Part shown: positions 44,482 through 52,640 of the stretch, piece after piece
Numbering within the stretch: the first letter of the stretch is position 1
Layout: each line of letters opens with the position of its first letter
Assembly: GCF_007829885.1 (NCBI RefSeq)
Contig: NZ_VIWW01000001.1
Coordinates: 2,914,001-2,978,000, forward strand
Direction: 5' to 3'
Length of the DNA stretch: 64,000 nucleotides
Source: Streptomyces brevispora
Lineage (GTDB): Bacteria; Actinomycetota; Actinomycetes; Streptomycetales; Streptomycetaceae
Notes under the pieces: generated by a model
Database searches by the model: none
What the model was told of the DNA's origin: nothing
What the model saw: the letters and a program-made list of their open reading frames with translations, nothing else
Translations under genes and position numbers: made by a program

Positions 44482-45447
44482 GTGTTCAGCTTCAAGCCGC
44501 CGCGCCGCCACGCCGCCCGCACCGCTGCCGTCGGCGCTCTCGCCGCCGCGGCCTGCGCGACCTTCATGGCCGGCAACGCCGGGGCCATCGTCAACGGGTC
44601 GGACTCCACCGAGAGCTACCCGTTCATGGCGACCATTCCGGAGTCGGCCCCGACGCTGGGTCTGAAGGACGGGACCTGTGGGGCGTCGCTGATCGATGAG
44701 CAGTGGGTGCTGACGGCGGCCCACTGTGTGAAGGGCGAAGGCCTTGAGCTGGACGGCATCGTGCGCGTCGGCAGCGACCACCGCAAGTCCGGCGGCACCG
44801 TTCGGAAGATCGACCGGACCTTCGTCCACCCCGACTATGTGAACGGCGACGGCAAGGCCGCCAACAAGAACGACATGGCGCTGATACGCCTGGACCGCCC
44901 GGTCGCCGGGAAACCCATCAAGATCGCCGAGCAGGCCGGGCAGCCCGGCACGCCGACCCGGCTTCTGGGCTTCGGCACCACCGCCGACACCGAGCTCAAG
45001 TTCCCGGACCGGCTGCAGGAGCTGAACACCCGCAGGGGCGCCGAATCCGAGTGCGCGCCCGGCTACGCGGACCGGACCCGACTGTGCACGATCACCACGG
45101 TGCCCAAGGCCATGGCGTGCTTCGGGGACTCCGGCGGGCCGCAGGTCCACAAGGGCCGGGACGGCCGCTGGGAGCTGATCGGCGTCACCTCGGGGCCCGG
45201 CGCCCCCAAGGTGCCGTGCTCGCAGGGTCCTGGCCTCTACACCAGCGCGCCCGCCTACGCGGGCTGGATCGACAGGACCATGAAGGCCAACAGCGCCCCG
45301 CCGGCCGCGGCCAAGGGCTCCGGTCTCGCCGAGACCGGCACGAACGACAACACCGCGGCGATCGCCGGTGTGGCCGCCGCCCTGCTCGTCGCCGGTGGCG
45401 GCACCGCCGTCGCGGTGCGCCGCCGCAAGGCCCGCCGCACCGCCTGA
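44482..45447 (+). CDS. Secreted trypsin-like protease with LAXTG sortase signal
   Basis: 321 residues. A signal peptide (about 1-35) precedes a chymotrypsin-fold S1 domain starting IVNGSDST. The triad is visible: His in LTAAHC (about 79), Asp in NKNDMALI (about 131) and Ser in CFGDSGGPQ (about 217). The C terminus carries LAETG, a hydrophobic helix and RRRKARR, the LAXTG cell-wall sorting signal recognised by class E sortases, so the mature protease should be linked to peptidoglycan. The GTG at 44482 has AAGGG upstream. No sortase gene is in the window. Confidence 0.92.
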   Translation: MFSFKPPRRHAARTAAVGALAAAACATFMAGNAGAIVNGSDSTESYPFMATIPESAPTLGLKDGTCGASLIDEQWVLTAAHCVKGEGLELDGIVRVGSDHRKSGGTVRKIDRTFVHPDYVNGDGKAANKNDMALIRLDRPVAGKPIKIAEQAGQPGTPTRLLGFGTTADTELKFPDRLQELNTRRGAESECAPGYADRTRLCTITTVPKAMACFGDSGGPQVHKGRDGRWELIGVTSGPGAPKVPCSQGPGLYTSAPAYAGWIDRTMKANSAPPAAAKGSGLAETGTNDNTAAIAGVAAALLVAGGGTAVAVRRRKARRTA

Positions 45448-45539
45448 GTCACAGGTCCTCCCTTTCCCCGTACGCGATCTGCGTCAGGGGTCCGTCGATC
45501 GCCGGCCTGCCCGCGGGGCGAAATCCGGCGGGCAGGTGC

Positions 45540-45565
45540 ATCAGGAGGGGCATCCCCCTCCTGAT
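45540..45565. terminator. 11-bp hairpin between convergent genes
   Basis: ATCAGGAGGGG pairs perfectly with CCCCTCCTGAT around CATC. It lies between the trypsin stop and the SnoaL-like stop and can serve both. Confidence 0.65.
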
Positions 45566-45576
45566 CGCGGACGGCG

Positions 45577-46053
45577 TCATGCCCCCGACCGGGCGAGGTC
45601 CGCGCTCGGGCCTTCCGCCTCGAAGCCCCGAGCCACCGCCAGGCTGTCCTCGTAGACGTGGTGCCGGGTGACCAGTCCGTGTTCGACCGTGAGGTGCAGG
45701 GCGAACCGTGCGCGGTAGGCACGTCCGGTGGACCGGGCGGTCTGCCGGATCTCGCCGAGCACGACCGCGTCGTCGCCGTCCACGAGGACGCGCTCGATCT
45801 CGGTGGCCGCGGCCCCGGGCACGTGGTGCTCGGCGAGCTCGCGGTAGTGGGCGGCGGCCTCGGCGCGGGTGGAGCGGTGGCGGATCCACGGCGTGGCGGT
45901 GCGGCCGTGTTCGGCCTCCGGCCAGTCCAGCTTCCAGTCGACCCGCTCGGCGTACAGCTCGGCGATGCGCTCGGGGTCTCCTTCGCCGATCCGGCGCAGC
46001 AACTCCTGCACGGCGGCGCGGGTTGTCACGGGCGTGGGCGCGGTAACTTCCAT
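45577..46053 (-). CDS. SnoaL-like (NTF2-fold) protein
   Basis: 158 residues with the cone-shaped NTF2-like pattern: RRIGEGDPERIAELYAERVDW at the N terminus, then strand-rich sequence with RVLVDGDDAVVLGE. SnoaL-like proteins include polyketide cyclases and dehydratases, but stand-alone members such as this are mostly uncharacterised. The ATG at 46053 has GGAGGACTGGAC immediately upstream. Confidence 0.82.
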   Translation of the reverse strand: MEVTAPTPVTTRAAVQELLRRIGEGDPERIAELYAERVDWKLDWPEAEHGRTATPWIRHRSTRAEAAAHYRELAEHHVPGAAATEIERVLVDGDDAVVLGEIRQTARSTGRAYRARFALHLTVEHGLVTRHHVYEDSLAVARGFEAEGPSADLARSGA

Positions 46054-46204
46054 GTCCAGTCCTCCAGTTCAGAACCCGCCCCTGCCGGTGCGGCGATCAC
46101 CATTCTTGCCGCGGTCCGCAGCCCACGGCTATTACCTCCCGGGTAGGCGCGGCCCCACGGTGAGGCCCTGAAAACCACTGGAACCGGGCCCCCGCGCACG
46201 GTTA

Positions 46205-46254
46205 CCGTGCTGCCGATCCATGTCAGCACCGCATCCGTGCTGCCGATCCACGTC
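46205..46254. repeat. Direct repeat upstream of the DUF1062 gene
   Basis: CCGTGCTGCCGATCCATGTC (46205-46224) recurs at 46235-46254 with one change (CACGTC end), a 30-nt period. It lies in the 325-nt spacer 46054-46378, in which I see no gene. Confidence 0.85.
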
Positions 46255-46378
46255 GTCTACGCAAGGGCGTTCCGTTGTACACCGTTTGAGACCTCCCGAG
46301 TGCTGATCTGTCGCGCGTCGCACCTGTGTGCCGCGCTGCTTTTTGCTGCGGACTTCTCACTGAAACCGGTGTACCTCT

Positions 46379-46936
46379 GTGCTCAACAACTGGGTCGTCA
46401 TGCCCACTTGCCTGCCACTCGTCCTCCGCCGTTGCCACACGTGCGCGTCCGAGAGCTTCCGGGCGAACGGCAAGTTCCGCGTCAACGCGAACCACAAGCT
46501 GCTCGACGCCTGGCTCCTCGCCCTCTGCACCGCTTGCGGGGAAACCACGAAGCTCACGGTCCTGGAGCGGACCCATGTGCGCTCCGTACGGCCTGAGTTG
46601 CTGGACCGGATGCACGACAACGACCCCGGCCTGGCGGCCGAGCTGCTCCAGGATCCGGTGCTGCGACGCCGTAATCGCATCGCTCTCGACTGGGACAACG
46701 CCTGGCGCCTCGACACCGGCGGACCGGATCACCCGGACCGCGAGGTGGTCGACGTCATCGACGTCTCGGTCCGCTTCGCGGCGCGGATTCCTGTCCGGCC
46801 GGCGCGACTGATCGCTGAGGGTTGCGGTCTTTCGCGGGCGGAGGTCGGGAGACTGATCGCGGAGGGGAAGCTCGTTTCGGCGAGCCGGCTGACCGGCAGG
46901 CTCTCCGGCGACTTCACCTTCCTGCTCAAACGCTGA
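46379..46936 (+). CDS. DUF1062 protein
   Basis: 185 residues. Four Cys in two pairs (RRCHTCAS and ALCTACGE) suggest a zinc ribbon at about 19-55. The rest matches the DUF1062 pattern (FRVNANHKLLDAWLLALC, LDWDNAWRLD), and the C terminus contains an S4-like stretch (LSRAEVGRLIAEGKLVS). Function unknown. The GTG at 46379 is used; an in-frame ATG at 46400 is an alternative. A 32-nt palindrome follows. Confidence 0.78.
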   Translation: MLNNWVVMPTCLPLVLRRCHTCASESFRANGKFRVNANHKLLDAWLLALCTACGETTKLTVLERTHVRSVRPELLDRMHDNDPGLAAELLQDPVLRRRNRIALDWDNAWRLDTGGPDHPDREVVDVIDVSVRFAARIPVRPARLIAEGCGLSRAEVGRLIAEGKLVSASRLTGRLSGDFTFLLKR

Positions 46937-46954
46937 GCCCTTCCCGGGACCAGG

Positions 46955-46986
46955 CGCCTGTCCGGCGGGATCCCGCCGGACAGGCG
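46955..46986. terminator. 32-nt perfect palindrome after the DUF1062 gene
   Basis: CGCCTGTCCGGCGGGA and its exact complement form a hairpin 18 nt beyond the stop codon. No T-run. Confidence 0.75.
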
Positions 46987-47116
46987 GCACCAGCGGACGC
47001 GGGCGGAGCGCTGCCCGGGCCTGTGGACGCGCGCCAGGGTTCCTGGATACGCGGCCTCGGCCCGGGCCGCGGTGGCGGCGCCCGATGGGCGGACCGGACG
47101 CCGCTACCGCTCACCT

Positions 47117-47881
47117 TCAGGCCGGCAAGGTGACCGCCCGGCCGAAGTGCCGGGCGAAGAAGTGGACCGCGCTGTCCGCCTCGAACCTGGGCAGCTCACC
47201 CTGCTTGCCCGCGTTGGCGTGCAACGTCTTCTCCTTCGAGGCGAAGGCGTCGAACAGTGCGAGACCGGCCTCGCGCGGGATGTGCTCGTCGTCCCACTGC
47301 ATGGCGAACTCGATGGGGATGGTGATCTGCTTCGCCTTCTCGGCCAGGTCGTCGGGCCAGTGCAGTCCGAAGACCGCGGCAGTGATCCTGGGCTCGACCG
47401 CCACGAGCGGCACTCCGATCGCGGTGCCCATGCGGACGCCGAAGAAGCCGACCTGCCCGTCGGTGCCGATCTCCGGAAGTTCCTGGAGCGCGTCCAGAGT
47501 CGCCTGCCACTCGGGCACGACGAGTTCCGCCACATGTGCGTTGTGGCGCAGGACGATCGGGCCCACCGGTTCGCCCGCGGCCCTCGCCCCGGCCAGTGCG
47601 AGCTTCTCCCGCTCGTCACGCGCGGTGCGCGGCCGGTCGCCGTGACCGGGCGCGTCGATGACGGCGACATGGAAGCCGCAGCCGGTCACGAGACGGTGGG
47701 CGCGGCCCGTCATCGCCGGGTGCTTCTTGTGCTTGCCGCCGTCGTGGGCCAACAGGATCAGGGGCGCGCGGTCGGCGCCGGGGGCCGGCGACCAGAGAAC
47801 GCCGGGGACCTCGCCCACGGCGAAGTCCCGCTGGACCATGCCGTTCGACGACGACTCAGCGGTGAAATGGAGAGAGTTCAT
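47117..47881 (-). CDS. Alpha/beta hydrolase (dienelactone hydrolase-like), nucleophile lost
   Basis: 254 residues with an alpha/beta-hydrolase fold: oxyanion region LAHDGGKHKKH (about 44), AVIDAPGHGD (about 68), and late His in ADSAVHFFARHFG. The nucleophile elbow, expected as G-x-S-x-G (relatives read GLSMG), is here GVRMG. The codon at 47432-47434 is CGC (Arg), one base from AGC (Ser). The protein is otherwise full length, so it may be catalytically dead or repurposed. The ATG at 47881 has GAAAGG upstream. Confidence 0.8.
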   Translation of the reverse strand: MNSLHFTAESSSNGMVQRDFAVGEVPGVLWSPAPGADRAPLILLAHDGGKHKKHPAMTGRAHRLVTGCGFHVAVIDAPGHGDRPRTARDEREKLALAGARAAGEPVGPIVLRHNAHVAELVVPEWQATLDALQELPEIGTDGQVGFFGVRMGTAIGVPLVAVEPRITAAVFGLHWPDDLAEKAKQITIPIEFAMQWDDEHIPREAGLALFDAFASKEKTLHANAGKQGELPRFEADSAVHFFARHFGRAVTLPA

Positions 47882-47989
47882 GGCTGTTGCCTTTCGGGAG
47901 TGCCTTGTTGTCGAGGCGCTCCCGGCGACACCTACGTCAGTCGCCCGACCGTGACGGCAAGGGGGAGCACCCACATCGCTACTGCGTTC

Positions 47990-48217
47990 ATGGGTCTCAC
48001 CTCCTCGGGCGGTGTCGCGGTCAACTGGAAGCTACCAGCCCGACGCGATCCCGCCCACTTCTTTTCCTACCGTGTGATCACGGACTCAGTCGGCCCGCTA
48101 CGCCTCGTGCTGCGCCGCCGTTGCTGGTGCTGGGAAGAGCTCAGCGCCCGCAACCGCGGCGAGTCCACGGCCCTGTGGGACGCGCTGATGCCCACGCCCA
48201 ACAGCGCGGCCGAGTAA
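47990..48217 (+). CDS. Possible 75-aa hypothetical protein
   Basis: Frame from the ATG at 47990, MGLTSSGGVAVNWKLPARRD and onward, with aromatic and Cys residues (HFFSYR, RRCWCWEEL) unusual for random GC-rich DNA. The ribosome site (GGGGGAG) is too far away. It lies in the 494-nt spacer 47882-48375, which otherwise holds only the hairpin at 48296. I do not recognise it. Confidence 0.25.
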   Translation: MGLTSSGGVAVNWKLPARRDPAHFFSYRVITDSVGPLRLVLRRRCWCWEELSARNRGESTALWDALMPTPNSAAE

Positions 48218-48295
48218 CGACGATCAGCCCCGCACGGATGGCGCGGGGCGGCGGCCGCGAGCCGAGCGGGACCGGCCGCGCCCGGTACGACAGCA

Positions 48296-48328
48296 GGGCC
48301 CGGACCGCGCGCGTCGCGGTCCGGGCCC
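48296..48328. terminator. Perfect 14-bp hairpin downstream of DUF6243 gene
   Basis: GGGCCCGGACCGCG pairs perfectly with its complement around CGCGT. It lies 48 nt beyond the end of the minus-strand DUF6243 gene. Confidence 0.75.
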
Positions 48329-48375
48329 CGCCCCGTGCGGTGCCGCCCTGCGGCGGCGGTGGGTCAGCTGGTGGG

Positions 48376-48591
48376 TCAGCTCTGTGCGGTGTCGTCGTCC
48401 GTCTGCCCGGCGTCCTCGGCCGCGCCCGTCTTCTCGCGCATCTTGCGCACCAGCTCCGCCTTCTGGTCGGCGGCACCCTTGCGGTCGAGGTTGCGGTGCG
48501 GACCGTTGTTCTGCCGTTCGGCGCGGGACAGCCTCTTGCGCTGGCCGCCGCCCATGCCCACGGGGTTGTTGATGTTCTTGCTGACGGTCAT
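48376..48591 (-). CDS. Small basic protein, DUF6243
   Basis: 71 residues, highly charged. It begins MTVSKNINNPVGMGGGQRKR and is Lys/Arg/Asp-rich throughout, fitting the Streptomyces DUF6243 family of unknown function. The ATG at 48591 follows CGGGAGAA. No membrane segment is present. Confidence 0.75.
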   Translation of the reverse strand: MTVSKNINNPVGMGGGQRKRLSRAERQNNGPHRNLDRKGAADQKAELVRKMREKTGAAEDAGQTDDDTAQS

Positions 48592-48898
48592 GGGTTCTCC
48601 CGGAATGATGTGAAGTGATCTACGGATTCATCGGTGGGGGACGGGCGCGGCGACGTCCAGGGACATCAGCAGGGGCCCGTCACGCGCTCACTCGTAAATC
48701 GGCGTCTGGAAGAACATGCCCACGACGTTACCCGGTTCCGTCCGCCCCGCACACCAAGATTTTCGCCGCCTCGGCTTCGGCCGGGGCTTCGGAGAGCGCC
48801 CGGGGTCAGCCGTCACCGAGTCCGAGGAGTGCGCGCCGCCTGCGGCGCGGTGGGCGCGGGTGAGAGCCGCCCCCGAGGTGGCCGACTGCCGGCGGGTC
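48592..48898. other. 307-nt spacer without a recognised gene
   Basis: Between the DUF6243 start and the DUF397 stop. Short frames exist on both strands but none has a ribosome site or a recognised pattern. Tandem CGGCTTCGGCCGGGGCTTCGG at about 48770 is the only local repeat. Confidence 0.4.
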
Positions 48899-49081
48899 CT
48901 ACGGCTGCCGCCCCAGGGTCTCCTGGAAGGCGTCCCACGCGGTGGGGGCGAGAAGGAGGACTGGGCCGTCGGGCTGCTTGGAGTCGCGGACTGCGACGGT
49001 ACGGGGGACGTTGAGGGCGACCTCGACACACTCACCGTTCGGCTCACTGTAACTGGACGTCCTGAAGCGAAACTCGGTCAC
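48899..49081 (-). CDS. DUF397 protein of a WhiJ-type locus
   Basis: 60 residues of the DUF397 pattern: RTSSYSEPNGECVEVA, then VAVRDSKQPDGP and a final TAWDAFQ. DUF397 proteins are encoded beside XRE-DUF5753 (WhiJ-like) regulators in Streptomyces and act with them in development and antibiotic control, possibly as antitoxin/toxin-like pairs. The ATG overlaps the stop of the regulator gene (ATGA). That regulator gene is broken upstream by an IS. Confidence 0.9.
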   Translation of the reverse strand: MTEFRFRTSSYSEPNGECVEVALNVPRTVAVRDSKQPDGPVLLLAPTAWDAFQETLGRQP

Positions 49082-49511
49082 TCGTTCATCCCTTTGGCAA
49101 TGCTCTCTATGAGCCGCAACGAGTCGTACGGCGACAGACTCGTGGCACAGGTGCGTGCAAACAAATCAGTGTAGGCGGCGCTCTCCTCGGCCCCTTCGAC
49201 CCAGTTGGTGGAGCGCAGCCCATCCATGTGGACGACGTCCAGCGCTCCTGATTCGGCGAACGACAGGATGTTGAAGGGCCCGCCACCGCACGAATGCACC
49301 CCCGCCCGAAACGGAAGCACCTGCACGTCAATATTCGGCTGATCCGCGAGTGCGCACAGATGCTCAAGCTGCTGTCGCATGACCCGTGGTCCACCGATCA
49401 TCTGCCGCAGTGCCGCTTCCCAGATCACCGCGTGCACACGCAGTGGGTTGTCGCCACGCAGGCGTCGTTGGCGACGCAATCGCACATCGACCAGGCGCTC
49501 GGGGGTTAGCC
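49078..49511 (-). pseudogene. XRE-DUF5753 (WhiJ-like) regulator, C-terminal part
   Basis: About 143 residues of the DUF5753 ligand domain, from LTPERLVDVRLRRQRRL to the stop (IESIAKGMNE), including the family pattern QVLPFRAGVHSCGGGPF. The 5' continuation is the IS at 49512-50770; the N-terminal part resumes at 50774. The stop overlaps the DUF397 start, so the original operon order is clear. Confidence 0.85.
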
Positions 49512-49569
49512 CTTGATCGTGGACACCCTGATCATTGGATCGTGAGGATCCGAAGAACAGGAGTTCCCG

Positions 49570-49857
49570 TTGGGGACGTCGAAGTACTCGCCTGAGTTCC
49601 GGGCTGATGCCGTCGCGCTGTACCACGCCAGCCCGGGTGGGACGTACGCGTCGGTGGCCAAGGACCTGGGCGTCAACCACGAGACGCTCCGCACCTGGGT
49701 GCGGGATGCCGAGCAGGCCGCCCGGCCCGGCGCCGGCCAGGCCAGCGCGATGGAGAAGGAGAACCGGCAGCTGCGGGCGCGAGTGAAGGAACTCGAGCTC
49801 GAGCGGGAGATCCTGCGGAGGGCCGCGAAGTATTTTGCGGCGGAGACCAGCTGGTGA
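49570..49857 (+). CDS. IS3-family transposase OrfA
   Basis: 95 residues: helix-turn-helix (KYSPEFRADAVALYHASPGG, then GVNHETLRTWVRD) and a leucine-zipper-like C terminus. It binds the IS ends. A TTG start at 49570 is likely. The stop overlaps the GTG of orfB (GTGA), which suggests translational coupling rather than the usual -1 frameshift; no A-rich slippery run is seen. Confidence 0.9.
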   Translation: MGTSKYSPEFRADAVALYHASPGGTYASVAKDLGVNHETLRTWVRDAEQAARPGAGQASAMEKENRQLRARVKELELEREILRRAAKYFAAETSW

Positions 49858-50750
49858 GCAGCCGCTTCCAGTTCGTTGACGATCATCGTGGCGCCTTCGG
49901 CGTCAAGCGGCTGTGCCGGATCCTGGCCGTCTCGCGGTCCGGGTTCTACCGTTGGATCGCCGGCGCGGACGCGCGGGCCGGGCGGGTCAGGGCGGATGCC
50001 GACCTCGCCGAGCGGATCACCGCCATCCACGCCGAGTCCGACGGGACTTACGGCGCCCCGCGGGTCACCGCCGAGCTTCGCGACGCCGGAGTACGCGTCA
50101 ATCACAAACGCGTCGCACGGGTCATGCGTGCGCGAGGCATCGTCGGCTTCCACCTGCGCAAGAAGGTCCGCACCACCATCCCCGAGCCGTCGGCGACACC
50201 GGTTCCCGACCTGCTACGGCGCGACTTCACCGCGAAGACGCCGAACACGAAGTACGTGGGTGACGTAACGTATCTCCCCGTCGGGAACGGCCAATTCCTT
50301 TATCTGGCAACGGTGTTGGACCTGTGCTCGAAGCGCCTGGCGGGCTGGTCGATCGCCGACCACATGCGCACCGGGCTGGTCACCGACGCGCTCAAGGCTG
50401 CGGCGGCGGTCCGGGGCGCCGACGGCCTGCGCGGAGCGATCTTCCACAGCGACAACGGGGCGCAATACGCCTCGAAGGAGTTCGCCCAGGTCTGCACCGA
50501 CCTCGGCGTAGTTAGATCGCGCGGCGCGGTGGGCACGAGCGCGGACAACGCCGCCGCCGAGTCGTTCAACGCGACCATGAAACGCGAGACGCTTCAGGGA
50601 AAGAAACGCTGGTCAGATGCCCGATCGGCCCGCCTCGCGGTCTTCCGATGGGCCACCCGCTACAACACCAGAAGGAGGCACTCCAGCATCGGCCAGATCA
50701 GCCCGAACGCCTTCGAACAACGATCAGTTACGCTGACCACCGCCGCATGA
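49854..50750 (+). CDS. IS3-family transposase OrfB (DDE)
   Basis: 298 residues with an rve-type integrase core. The DDE residues are visible in VGDVTYLP (about 141), FHSDNGAQY (about 204) and AAAESFNATMKRE (about 240), and the N-terminal HTH_21-like region is present. It appears intact, so the element may still be mobile. The GTG start overlaps the orfA stop. Confidence 0.92.
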   Translation: MSSRFQFVDDHRGAFGVKRLCRILAVSRSGFYRWIAGADARAGRVRADADLAERITAIHAESDGTYGAPRVTAELRDAGVRVNHKRVARVMRARGIVGFHLRKKVRTTIPEPSATPVPDLLRRDFTAKTPNTKYVGDVTYLPVGNGQFLYLATVLDLCSKRLAGWSIADHMRTGLVTDALKAAAAVRGADGLRGAIFHSDNGAQYASKEFAQVCTDLGVVRSRGAVGTSADNAAAESFNATMKRETLQGKKRWSDARSARLAVFRWATRYNTRRRHSSIGQISPNAFEQRSVTLTTAA

Positions 50751-50773
50751 CAACCGGTGTCCACGATCCCGGG

Positions 50774-51250
50774 TCAAGCCCCCTCGACCTCGTCGATCCG
50801 ATCGGGCGACACGGCGGCAACCGCGAGGGCTCTCATGTACTCGGGTGTCTGAAACAGGCCCGGGATCAGGGCAAGTTGCCATGTTTGCAGCCTGAGCGCA
50901 ACGTCCTCCATGGCGATGTACTCGCGCAGGCTTCCCTGCGTCAGCGAGGTAACCCACCAGCCCTTTGCCCGCCGACGCTCCCGATCCAACTTGGCCAGCT
51001 TGAGCAGACCATCCACCGTGTCCGGGCTGTCGACCCCGTAGGCCTGGCAGAGCGCGATGACGTCTGGGTCCCGAAACGGCACCCAGCCATGTTCCATCTT
51101 GGCGACCTTGGCAGCCTGAGCACTGAGGGTTGCCGCGGCCTGCGCCTGGTTCAGCCCGGCAGCCTCCCTGAAGCCCAGCAATTGACCGCCCAGCTGACGC
51201 GCAAGAACCGTAGATACCCGGTTGCCCGTATCCGCCCGCGACTTCGGCAC
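50774..51250 (-). pseudogene. XRE-DUF5753 (WhiJ-like) regulator, N-terminal part
   Basis: 158 residues from the GTG at 51250 (AGGAGGT 10 nt upstream): a Cro/C1 helix-turn-helix (GFREAAGLNQAQAAATLS, about 20-75) and the start of DUF5753 (IPGLFQTPEYMRALA). The frame ends at a TGA formed at the IS junction, after DEVEGA. The regulator's ligand-binding half is separated by 1.26 kb, so the gene is inactive or gives a DNA-binding fragment only. Confidence 0.85.
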
Positions 51251-51317
51251 AGCCCACCACCTCCTGTTGTCGGAGACAGTCTCCAACTGCGGGTCGTCCC
51301 GCCACAATCACTCAGTT

Positions 51318-51333
51318 GGGGATATTTATCTCC
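51318..51333. promoter_or_regulatory. Operator-like dyad in the WhiJ-type divergent promoter
   Basis: GGGGATATTTATCTCC is an imperfect inverted repeat (6 of 8 positions per arm) and a rare AT-rich patch between the XRE start and the divergent ATPase gene. It is a candidate site for the XRE regulator. Confidence 0.4.
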
Positions 51334-51473
51334 GAGAGATTGTGCAGCGTACGTCAACTCGCTACGTTCAGTCCTGAGCCGCTCACACAGCGGCACCGCC
51401 CGGCGGTAGTGCACCGCCCTGCCCTGCTCAGGGTCGGCATCGCCACCGCCCCCTCACCGAGAGGCACGCGCCC

Positions 51474-51983
51474 ATGACCGCAGCCCAGGAGAAGGTCCCC
51501 GTACCCGAGCCCGTCCTCCAGGAGGACCGCGTCGACTACACCCCCACCGCACGCAGCGTCACCCTCTGCCGGCGTCGAGCCGTGCGGCTGGTCTCCGAGT
51601 GGGGCCATCCCAACCACGCCGCAGAAGTTGCCTTGCTGGTCAGCGAGTTGGCGACCAATGCCCTACTGCACGGCTGCATGAGGGGACGGCTCTTCCGCGT
51701 CCACCTCATCCTCACCGCCACCACCCTCCGCATCGAGGCCAGCGACCCGCGCGGCGAGCGGCTGCCCGCACCGCGCGAGGCGGAGGACGACGACTGCTAC
51801 GGGCGCGGGCTGCTGATCGTCGCTCGGCTCGCCGATCGCTGGGGCGTCGAGCCACGCACCGTCGGCAAGACCGTCTTCGCCGAACTCGCCCTGCGCAGGC
51901 GGGCGGACCTGGCAGCGGGCCCGCGGGCTCTCCGCACGGGCCCACCTCACACACGTACCGCAGAAGCGACCACTACCGGGTGA
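51474..51983 (+). CDS. HATPase_c anti-sigma-like ATPase of the WhiJ-type locus
   Basis: 169 residues, a single GHKL ATPase domain like RsbW/SpoIIAB: N box LVSELATNALLHG (about 58), ASDPRGERLP (about 83) and CYGRGLLIVARLADRWG (about 103). These proteins regulate sigma factors or partners and commonly sit beside XRE-DUF397 pairs. The last 26 residues (AGPRALRTGPPHT and on) come from the 95-bp direct repeat and may be a late addition. Start: ATG at 51474. Confidence 0.88.
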   Translation: MTAAQEKVPVPEPVLQEDRVDYTPTARSVTLCRRRAVRLVSEWGHPNHAAEVALLVSELATNALLHGCMRGRLFRVHLILTATTLRIEASDPRGERLPAPREAEDDDCYGRGLLIVARLADRWGVEPRTVGKTVFAELALRRRADLAAGPRALRTGPPHTRTAEATTTG

Positions 51984-51999
51984 TCAGCCGATTCGGCTG
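51905..51999. repeat. 95-bp direct repeat, left copy, with E2 gene 3' end
   Basis: Gapless match to 53861-53955 with 80 of 95 bases identical. On the minus strand its right end encodes QPNRLITR then a stop, a diverged copy of the E2 C terminus QPKRLITWA. It marks the left edge of the debris patch. Confidence 0.9.
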
Positions 52000-52042
52000 A
52001 GTGGACTTCCGCGAAACATGTCGCCCGGCATGGTGCACGGCC

Positions 52043-52198
52043 ATGGGCGAACTGATCCTGATCAGGCACGGTCAGACCGAATGGAGCCTGTCCGGCCGGC
52101 ACGCCGGCCGCACCGACATTCCACTGACCGACGCGGAAGAAGCAACAGCCAAGGCGTTGGCCCAGAGGCCGGCCCGACGCCACCTGGCCGCCGTTCCG
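52043..52198 (+). pseudogene. Histidine phosphatase (phosphoglycerate mutase-like) N-terminal fragment
   Basis: [20 protein letters not shown], then [10 protein letters not shown], is the start of a histidine phosphatase, with the catalytic RHG. Homology stops after about 50 residues, exactly where IS5-type sequence begins, so an insertion probably broke the gene. Confidence 0.8.
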
Positions 52199-52575
52199 AG
52201 AGGGCGGTCTGTGAGTCTTTGAGTCGTTCCGCCGTCACCTGATGGTGCGGGTGGAGGGGGAATCTGCTGGTCCGTGGCCGTTGGTCTGCTGGCGCGGCGG
52301 GGTGAGTGAACACAAGCCGTACCCGAGCGACTTGTCGGACGAGCAGTGCTCGTTGATCGAGCCGGTGATCATGGCCTGGAAGGACCGGCACCGTTCGGTC
52401 AGCGGTCACCAGGACGCCTACGCGATGCGCGAGATCGTGAACGCGATCCTCTACCAGGGCCGGACCGGTTGCCGGTGGGCCTACCTCCCGCACGACCTGC
52501 CGCCGAAGAGCGCGACGTACTACTGCTTCGCCGCGTGGCGGGACGACGGGACTGACCAGGTCATCCACAGGTCAT
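52199..52575 (+). mobile_element. IS5-type insertion sequence, truncated
   Basis: A GTG at 52302 begins VSEHKPYPSDLSDEQCSLIE, the N-terminal part of an IS5-family transposase (then GCRWAYLPHDLPPKSATYY). The frame loses similarity after about 88 residues (near 52570), with no DDE core. The likely left end is near GAGGGCGGTCTGTGAG at 52199; the right end is missing. Confidence 0.75.
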
Positions 52576-52640
52576 CCATGAACTCCTGCGCTGTTCATGC
52601 CGACGTATCGCCCGACCGTGATCCACCACACGGGATTATC

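Larger units (their letters stand above)
49512..50770 (+). mobile_element. IS3-family insertion sequence
   Basis: About 1.26 kb with orfA and orfB. The ends carry a matching inverted core: GATCGTGGACACC at 49515-49527 and GGTGTCCACGATC at 50756-50768; imperfect similarity extends a few bases further out. It lies within the XRE-DUF5753 gene, in opposite orientation. A clean target duplication was not found; flanking CCC or AGCCC are candidates, so the outer boundaries are approximate. Confidence 0.85.
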
